NCBI GenBank assembly: GCA_900553545.1
Contig: USDP01000051.1
Coordinates: 1-9,792, forward strand
Reading direction: 5' to 3'
Origin: an uncultured Eubacteriales bacterium
Lineage (GTDB): Bacteria; Bacillota; Clostridia; Oscillospirales; Oscillospiraceae
Length of the DNA: 9,792 bases
Positions 5,445 through 9,792 of the stretch are shown here, one piece after another. The translations under genes were made by a program, and so were the position numbers. The stretch's first letter is position 1; every line of letters starts with the position of its first letter. Below the pieces are notes generated by a model. The model was not told the origin of the DNA. It searched no databases and saw only the letters and a list, made by a program, of their open reading frames with translations.

Positions 5445-6617
5445 ATGAAACGTACAGTGGCACTGGCCATTCTGGCGGCGCTGCTTCTGACGCTCTGCGC
5501 CTGCGGCAAGGTCCGGCAGGCGGAGGAGGCAATCGACGCGATCGGCAACGTGACCGCAGAGAGCGGCGCGCAGATCGAAGCGGCGGAGGCTGCCGTCGAG
5601 GCGCTGAACGATAAACAGCGGGACAAGCTGCCGAATCTGACCGTGCTCGAAGAGGCTCAGACCGAATATGAGACGGTATTGGAGGAGCAGGCCGTGACCG
5701 AAGCCTGTGTGCAGGAGGCCGAGAACGCAATCGACGCGATTGGCAGCGTCACGCTGGACAGCGGCGACGCCATCCGTGCCGCCCGCGCGGCCTATGACGC
5801 CGTGCCGGAGGAGGCGCGGGAACAGGTGACGAACCGGGAGACGCTCTCCGCTGCGGAGCAGACCTTTGACGCGCTGGCCATTCAGGCCACGACCGACGCC
5901 ATCAACGCCATCGGCGACGTGACGCTGGACAGCGGCGAGGCCATCCGCGCGGCGCGCGAACTCTATGATGGGTTCAGCGGCGCAATCCAGTCGCAGGTGG
6001 CGAACCGGGATGTGCTCGTGCGCGATGAGGAGCAGTTTTCTGCGCTGCGCGTGCAGCATGTGAACGACCTGATTACGGACATCGGAGAGGTTACGCTCTC
6101 GAGCGAGGATCGCATCCGTGAGGCCGAAGACGCCTACAACGCCCTGCGCGAGAGCGAGGCGGCGGCAGTCACAAATCATCGCGTGCTGGTCGAGGCGCGG
6201 GAAGCCTTTGACACGATGGAGGCCGCGGCGCGTCTCCAGGTGGCGATTGATGACGCAAGAAGCCGCCTCCGCGTGACCCGGCTGGAGGTCAAGCCGCTCG
6301 AAGCAGGCGGCGCGGAGCTGCATTTCAGCTTTGTCAACGAATCAGAGCAGACCATCCATTACGTCTATTATGGCGTGACGTTCTACGACGCCGAGGGCAC
6401 GGTGATCAGTCTGGAGTCCACGGGCGCGGAGATCTGCGAGCGCGTGGCCAGCGGGCCGTTTGCGCATGGCGGCGGCGCGGAGGAGACGGAAACGCTCTGG
6501 GGCGGCGACGGACGCGAGCCGGTTTCAGTGCATCTGACTGCGCTGTCCATCGAATATGAGGACGGAAGCATCTACACCTTCACCGATGACCAGCTTGCCG
6601 CCGTGCTGGAACCGTAA
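5445..6617 (+). CDS. Surface lipoprotein with four IG-x-VT repeats
   Basis: A 390-residue protein. A lipoprotein signal peptide is clear: KR, a hydrophobic stretch (5-17), and lipobox L17-C-A-C20, making C20 the lipidated residue. Four helical repeats follow, marked by I-G-x-V-T: about 29-94, 95-151, 152-208 and 209-265. The last three have an exact 57-residue period; the first is nine residues longer. Consensus features are I-x-x-I-G-x-V-T-L-x-S near the start and V-T-N-x-x-x-L-x-x-A-E-x-x-F towards the end. The C-terminal part (about 270-390) is beta-rich, with LEVKPLEAGGAELHF and IEYEDGS, and resembles the DUF5780 type of domain (from memory). Such repeats occur in Firmicute surface proteins without known function; a ligand-binding or spacer role is a guess. 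It is a single-gene unit ending at a terminator shared with the convergent gene. Confidence 0.88.
   Translation: MKRTVALAILAALLLTLCACGKVRQAEEAIDAIGNVTAESGAQIEAAEAAVEALNDKQRDKLPNLTVLEEAQTEYETVLEEQAVTEACVQEAENAIDAIGSVTLDSGDAIRAARAAYDAVPEEAREQVTNRETLSAAEQTFDALAIQATTDAINAIGDVTLDSGEAIRAARELYDGFSGAIQSQVANRDVLVRDEEQFSALRVQHVNDLITDIGEVTLSSEDRIREAEDAYNALRESEAAAVTNHRVLVEAREAFDTMEAAARLQVAIDDARSRLRVTRLEVKPLEAGGAELHFSFVNESEQTIHYVYYGVTFYDAEGTVISLESTGAEICERVASGPFAHGGGAEETETLWGGDGREPVSVHLTALSIEYEDGSIYTFTDDQLAAVLEP
5529..6239 (+). repeat. Four tandem coding repeats, 171-nt period in the last three
   Basis: Units at about 5529-5726, 5727-5897, 5898-6068 and 6069-6239, in frame with the lipoprotein. Units 2 and 3 are the closest at DNA level: both carry ACGCTGGACAGCGGCGA followed by a near-identical GCCATCCG segment, suggesting a more recent duplication than for units 1 and 4. 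Confidence 0.8.
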
Positions 6618-6629
6618 AAAAGTCAAAAC

Positions 6630-6675
6630 AAGATCCCTGCCTCTCTTGCGAGGCAGGGATCTTTGTATTTGTGGT
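6630..6675. terminator. Bidirectional terminator between convergent genes
   Basis: A 14-bp perfect stem (6630-6643 with 6650-6663, loop TCTTGC) lies 12 nt after the lipoprotein stop. The plus strand continues with CTTTGTATTTGTG. The minus strand runs into TTGTTTTGACTTTTTT, which is the better T run and serves the gene ending at 6675. Confidence 0.88.
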
Positions 6676-7268
6676 TATTTTCGCAGCGTGTGCCACTGCT
6701 TGCGCAGCAGGACGTAGAGGATGACGACGCCGGCTGCGTTCAGCAGCGCCTGTGCAAGGCCCGCCGTGACGAACGTCAGGATGCAGAGCAGACCCGCAAC
6801 GATGGCCGTCGCGAGGAAGGCCGTCCGCCGTGCGCTGGCCGCGAACCAGATGAGTCCTGCGCATTTGAGCAGCAGGAGCGACGCCTCTAAAATGTAGAAC
6901 CAGAGGTAGACCGAAACGCTCTGCATCATCATGTCCAGCAGGTCGCGCATGGGCGACAGCTCCGGATACGCGGCGAAGACGGCGCTGAAAACGTCCTGGT
7001 TGCCGTAGAGGTAGAACAGGTTGAAGAAGCTGAGGGTCTGGAACGCGGCGGCGATGATGCAGAGGATGAGCCAGACCTTTGCCCCGGTCTGGAAGCGCTT
7101 TGGCTTCGCAGGGCGGGCCTCCGCCGTCTCCGGCGCATAGGTCAGATCGGCAACCGGCTCTTCCTGCTGCGGCGCGGGCTTGCCATAGCGGCGGACGAGC
7201 GCACCGCAGTCCGGGCAGATCAGGACATTGTCGTCCACCTGCTTGCCGCAGTTATAACACGTTTGCAT
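6675..7268 (-). CDS. Zinc-ribbon multi-pass membrane protein
   Basis: A 197-residue protein with an N-terminal zinc ribbon (C4, C7, C18, C21), a Pro/Ala/Glu-rich linker (about 28-62) and three to four membrane segments (about 65-88, 118-143, 149-170 and 171-188), ending in a basic tail (R189-K197). The ribbon should face the cytoplasm. This layout is common in Clostridia among uncharacterised proteins; I know of no assigned role. AGGAG (7277-7281) lies 8 nt before the ATG. The gene has its own near-consensus promoter and a good terminator, so it is a single-gene unit. Its ribbon has the same C-x2-C-G-K-x10-C-x2-C-G spacing as the coiled-coil protein at 3073-3903, although the rest of the two proteins is unrelated. 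Confidence 0.85.
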   Translation of the reverse strand: MQTCYNCGKQVDDNVLICPDCGALVRRYGKPAPQQEEPVADLTYAPETAEARPAKPKRFQTGAKVWLILCIIAAAFQTLSFFNLFYLYGNQDVFSAVFAAYPELSPMRDLLDMMMQSVSVYLWFYILEASLLLLKCAGLIWFAASARRTAFLATAIVAGLLCILTFVTAGLAQALLNAAGVVILYVLLRKQWHTLRK

Positions 7269-7309
7269 GTGGAATACTCCTTTTTCCGTGTGAATAAAGT
7301 TCGAGATGG

Positions 7310-7347
7310 TACAGTAGTATTGTAGCGGTTTCGGCGCGGAATGTCAA
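7310..7347 (-). promoter_or_regulatory. Near-consensus sigma-A promoter with overlapping inverted repeat
   Basis: Minus-strand TTGACA (7342-7347, perfect), a 17-nt spacer and TACAAT (7319-7324, five of six). The start of transcription should be near 7312. The -10 and start region coincide with TACA-N7-TGTA (7310-7324), whose inner bases are also symmetrical (ACAnTAnTAnTGT), a possible operator for a dimeric repressor. Confidence 0.82.
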
Positions 7348-7395
7348 ATGTGTCTCACAGAGCATTTTTTGCAATGTTTTCAGCAGGAAATTGCA

Positions 7396-7452
7396 TTTAC
7401 TTTCGGCCGCCGGGCGATATAATACAATATAGAATGAAGCGGCCAACGGAGG
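7396..7452 (+). promoter_or_regulatory. Promoter and RBS of the dapF operon
   Basis: TTTACT (7396-7401), a 16-nt spacer and a perfect TATAAT (7418-7423); the start is expected near 7430, leaving a leader of about 29 nt. GGAGG (7448-7452) is 6 nt before the ATG. The leader is too short for a lysine riboswitch, and none is seen. It is divergent from the promoter at 7310-7347. Confidence 0.72.
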
Positions 7453-7458
7453 TGCGAG

Positions 7459-8343
7459 ATGCGATTTACCAAGATGCACGGCGCGGGCAACGACTTTGTT
7501 GTGCTGGATGCGGTGGAGCAGCCGCTCGGCATTGCGCCGGAAGACCTTCCGGGGCTGGTATCCCGGCTCTGCGACCGGCACACGGGTGTGGGCGCGGACG
7601 GCGTGATGGTGCTGCAAGCATCGGCGACCGGTGCGGACGTGGCGATGCGGTTCTACAACTCCGACGGTTCGCTCGGCGAGATGTGCGGCAACGGCGCGCG
7701 CTGTGTCTGCCGCTACGCCTGCGAATGCGGTTATGCGGGCGACACCGTCCGCGTGGAGACGACGGCGGGTCTCGTCACCGGCTGGCGGCAGAGCTGCGAC
7801 CGGTTCCGCATCCGGCTCAATACGCCGACGGTTTTGGAGACGGAACGGACCTTGACCCTCGACGGCGAGACCTATTGCTGCGGCTATGCCGAGCTGGGCA
7901 ACCCAGGCATCCCGCATTTGACGGTGGAGATCCCAGATCTGCTGCTGCGGATCGACAACGAGGAAGCGCTTGGTGCGCTGCGGATGCTCGGGCGGAAGCT
8001 CCGGTACCATCCGGCGCTGCCGAAGGGGGCGAACGTCAACTTCTATCAGGTCACGGGGCCGCAGCATCTGCGACAGCTGACCTATGAGCGCGGCGTGGAG
8101 GATTTCACGCTGGCCTGCGGCACAGGGGCGGGATCGCTTGCTGCGGTGCTGACGGCGTCCGGACGCATGGACGGCGCGAATGTTCAGGTTCAGACGGCGG
8201 GCGGAGACCTCGACGTGGAGGTAGAAATGGAGGCCGGGCGCGTGGAAAACCTGTATCTGACGGGCGCGGCCTTGATCGTATACAGCGGCGAGCTGGCAGA
8301 AGAATTTTTGCAGCCGGTCGTGATCGAGGATATTATGGACTAA
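7459..8343 (+). CDS. dapF: Diaminopimelate epimerase
   Basis: A 294-residue cytoplasmic enzyme that converts LL- to meso-diaminopimelate, the precursor of lysine and of the peptidoglycan cross-link in many Firmicutes. It is a cofactor-independent two-cysteine epimerase: the first catalytic cysteine is C76 in MCGNGARC and the second is C220 in LACGTGAG. Other family marks are KMHGAGNDF (5-13), FYNSDGS (65-71) and YERG (209-212). Two departures are visible: GNPGIPH (147-153) where the common form is GNPH, and GVEDFTLACGTG where the common form is G-x-GETLACGTG. Both keep the catalytic framework, so I expect an active enzyme of a clade-specific subtype. The start is fixed by GGAGG 6 nt upstream. 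The symporter follows after 18 nt, so the two are an operon. Confidence 0.95.
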   Translation: MRFTKMHGAGNDFVVLDAVEQPLGIAPEDLPGLVSRLCDRHTGVGADGVMVLQASATGADVAMRFYNSDGSLGEMCGNGARCVCRYACECGYAGDTVRVETTAGLVTGWRQSCDRFRIRLNTPTVLETERTLTLDGETYCCGYAELGNPGIPHLTVEIPDLLLRIDNEEALGALRMLGRKLRYHPALPKGANVNFYQVTGPQHLRQLTYERGVEDFTLACGTGAGSLAAVLTASGRMDGANVQVQTAGGDLDVEVEMEAGRVENLYLTGAALIVYSGELAEEFLQPVVIEDIMD

Positions 8344-8361
8344 GCATTGGGAGGAGAAACC

Positions 8362-9645
8362 ATGAAAAAAGGGAGCTTTCTGAAAAACTACGGATTTCTG
8401 ATCTGCATGCTGATCGGCATCGTGGCCGGCTGCATCGTCGGCGCGATCTGGCCTGCCACGAAGGACGCCTCCGGCGAGATCCTCGTCAAGGGCGCGACCG
8501 TGCTCGAGCCGCTCGGCACAGTATTCCTGAACCTGATGTTCTGCATCGCCGTCCCGACGGTCTTCTGCTCGATCTCGTCGGCCATCGCGAATATGCAGAG
8601 CGCCAAGCGCGCAGGCAAGATCATGGGCGTCACGATCGCGACGTTTTTCGCCACGGCGGCCATTGCGGCGGTCATCATGTATGTGACCGTTTTGATCATC
8701 CCGCCGGTTACGGGCGAATACGCGATGATCGAAGGGGAGGTCGGCGGTACGCTCGGCGTGGCCGACATGATCGTCAACTTCTTCACGAAACCCGACTTCA
8801 CGGAGCTGTTCAGCCGCCGGGCCATCCTGCCGCTGATCGTGGCGGCGGTGCTCTTCGGCTTCGGCGTGCAGATGGCGGGCGGCTCGGAGACCAGAACGGC
8901 GAAGCTGCTCGAGGACGTCACGAACTGCATCATGAAGACGTTCAAAATTATCACCTACTACGCGCCGATCGGCTTCTTCGGTTTCTTTGCCTACCTGATC
9001 GCCTATCATGGACCCGACCTCATCGGCGACTATGGCCGGACGCTTGCGATCTACTACATCCTGAGCTTTGTCTACATGTTCATTTCCTTCCCGCTCTACG
9101 CGCGCTTCGGCGGCGGCAAGGGCGCGGCGAAGGTCATGTTCTCGAAGCTGTTCCGCCCGGCGGCGATGAGCTTCGGCACGTGCTCCTCGGTCGCGACGAT
9201 CCCGACGAACATGGAGGTCGCGGAGGAGACGGGCATCCCCAAGGATGTCTCGAACATCGTCGTCCCGCTGGGCGCGACGATGCACATGGACGGCTCCGCG
9301 ATGTCGGCCATCATCAAGGTCGCGTTCCTGTTCGGCATGTTCGGCCAGGACTTCACGACGGGCCGCGCGCTGCTGGCGATTGTGGTGGCGGTGTTCTCGT
9401 CGGTGGCGATGAGCGGCATTCCCGGCGGCGGCGGCACGGGTGAACTCGTGCTCTGCTCGATCTTCTTCCCGGATCATCTGGCGGTCGCATTCCCGATCGC
9501 GCTGGCGCTCGGCAATCTGGTCGATCCGCCCGCAACGATGGTCAACTCCGCCGGCGACTACGTCGTCTCCTTCATCGTCGCCCGCTTCGTCGACGGCAAG
9601 GATTGGCTCCAGAAACAGCTTCAGAAACAAAAAGCAGAACAATAA
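8362..9645 (+). CDS. DAACS family sodium/dicarboxylate or amino acid symporter
   Basis: A 427-residue membrane protein with about eight helices plus two re-entrant loops. Family motifs: serine-rich SFGTCSSVATIPTN in the first loop region, PLGATMHMDGSA (counterpart of NMDGT, sodium and substrate site), GIPGGGGTGEL in the second loop region, and VDPPATMVNSAGD (387-399). The last keeps D388, N395 and D399 of the D-x-x-R-T-x-x-N-x-x-G-D pattern but has A391 where glutamate and aspartate transporters have the arginine that holds the side-chain carboxylate. A neutral amino acid such as serine or threonine, or another solute, is more likely than glutamate; this is inference. ATG at 8362 is preferred over TTG at 8347, because GGAGGAG (about 8350-8356) lies just before the ATG and inside the longer reading. 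It is co-transcribed with dapF and ends at a strong terminator. Confidence 0.93.
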   Translation: MKKGSFLKNYGFLICMLIGIVAGCIVGAIWPATKDASGEILVKGATVLEPLGTVFLNLMFCIAVPTVFCSISSAIANMQSAKRAGKIMGVTIATFFATAAIAAVIMYVTVLIIPPVTGEYAMIEGEVGGTLGVADMIVNFFTKPDFTELFSRRAILPLIVAAVLFGFGVQMAGGSETRTAKLLEDVTNCIMKTFKIITYYAPIGFFGFFAYLIAYHGPDLIGDYGRTLAIYYILSFVYMFISFPLYARFGGGKGAAKVMFSKLFRPAAMSFGTCSSVATIPTNMEVAEETGIPKDVSNIVVPLGATMHMDGSAMSAIIKVAFLFGMFGQDFTTGRALLAIVVAVFSSVAMSGIPGGGGTGELVLCSIFFPDHLAVAFPIALALGNLVDPPATMVNSAGDYVVSFIVARFVDGKDWLQKQLQKQKAEQ

Positions 9646-9650
9646 AAAGA

Positions 9651-9688
9651 GGCACCCCGTCCGATCCACCGGACGGGGTGCCCTTTTT
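9651..9688 (+). terminator. Rho-independent terminator of the dapF-symporter operon
   Basis: A perfect 13-bp GC-rich stem (9651-9663 with 9670-9682, loop ATCCAC), then C and five T (9684-9688), 5 nt after the symporter stop. An A run upstream (9644-9648) gives it some symmetry. Confidence 0.93.
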
Positions 9689-9691
9689 GCG

Positions 9692-9720
9692 TTGTAGGGG
9701 CGGACGACCCTGTCCGTCCT
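9692..9720. repeat. Hairpin-forming element resembling a dispersed intergenic repeat
   Basis: TTGTAGGGGC (9692-9701) opens a 9-bp imperfect hairpin (GGGGCGGAC 9697-9705 with GTCCGTCCT 9712-9720, two G-U pairs, loop GACCCT). The same ten bases occur inverted at 738-747 in another intergenic stretch. From memory, elements starting GTAGGGGCGG are frequent between genes of gut Clostridia; one window cannot prove it. Confidence 0.4.
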
Positions 9721-9792
9721 TGCAAAGTGTATCCGTAAAAAGCCAAATGTCCGCCATCATCAAGATAGCGTGCGGCGCGGCGGAATTCTCTT
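9721..9792. other. Intergenic tail without a recognisable gene
   Basis: After the terminator and repeat-like element I see no promoter or ribosome binding site. An ATG at 9747 opens 15 codons to the window end but has no Shine-Dalgarno sequence. It may be the edge of a gene outside the window or nothing. Confidence 0.4.

Noticed and set aside
5385..6323. A 312-codon minus-strand open frame opposite the repeat lipoprotein
   Set aside because: Its apparent repeats only mirror the lipoprotein repeats; the plus strand has a signal peptide, lipobox and ribosome binding site.
7269..7458. Possible riboswitch before dapF
   Set aside because: The predicted transcript leader is only about 29 nt, too short for a lysine riboswitch, and no conserved stems were seen.
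7252..9669. An 805-codon open frame on the minus strand opposite dapF and the symporter
   Set aside because: It is rich in Arg, His and Asp, has no recognisable domain, spans a terminator and the promoter region, and lies opposite two genes with full family motifs. It is a GC-driven shadow frame.
9572..9763. A 63-codon minus-strand frame starting at 9763
   Set aside because: It runs through the strong terminator hairpin and into the symporter gene and has no domain.

Overview
The window looks like a chromosomal segment of a GC-rich, low-oxygen Firmicute, most likely a gut Clostridium-relative of the Oscillospiraceae type. This is inferred from AGGAGG-type ribosome binding sites, consensus sigma-A promoters, a SpoIIQ-like sporulation protein, short zinc-ribbon membrane proteins, a 57-residue extracellular repeat lipoprotein and a Clostridia-type stand-alone CBS protein. 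No mobile element, CRISPR array, rRNA or tRNA was seen, and no gap between genes exceeds about 200 bases.

Layout. Positions 1-35 hold a terminator hairpin from outside the window. A minus-strand block follows from 5249 down to 92: acyl-ACP thioesterase, Sfp-type phosphopantetheinyl transferase, zinc-ribbon/coiled-coil membrane protein, AEC-family transporter, CBS-pair protein, M23/SpoIIQ-like protein and NUDIX hydrolase. A strong promoter (TTGACC, 17 nt, TATGAT) at 5294-5322 drives the first gene. The thioesterase and transferase overlap by ATGA and are surely co-transcribed. The next two genes follow with gaps of 54 and 37 nt and may belong to the same transcript. A 36-bp perfect palindrome closes the block behind the M23 gene, and the NUDIX gene has its own promoter.

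The right part starts with a plus-strand repeat lipoprotein (5445-6617), convergent with a minus-strand zinc-ribbon membrane protein (6675-7268); they share a bidirectional terminator. The latter gene has a near-consensus promoter and is divergent from a two-gene plus-strand operon: dapF (diaminopimelate epimerase, lysine and peptidoglycan precursor) and a DAACS-family sodium/amino acid symporter, which ends at a strong terminator. The last 100 bases hold a hairpin-forming element that resembles dispersed intergenic repeats.

Functionally this is a mix of envelope and housekeeping genes rather than one clear system. The least ordinary parts are the thioesterase-PPTase pair, with non-canonical thioesterase active-site residues; the membrane coiled-coil protein with putative metal-binding modules at both ends; the M23 protein that keeps its zinc ligands but appears to lack a catalytic histidine; and the symporter without the substrate-carboxylate arginine. 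I did not find convincing evidence of a wholly undescribed system.
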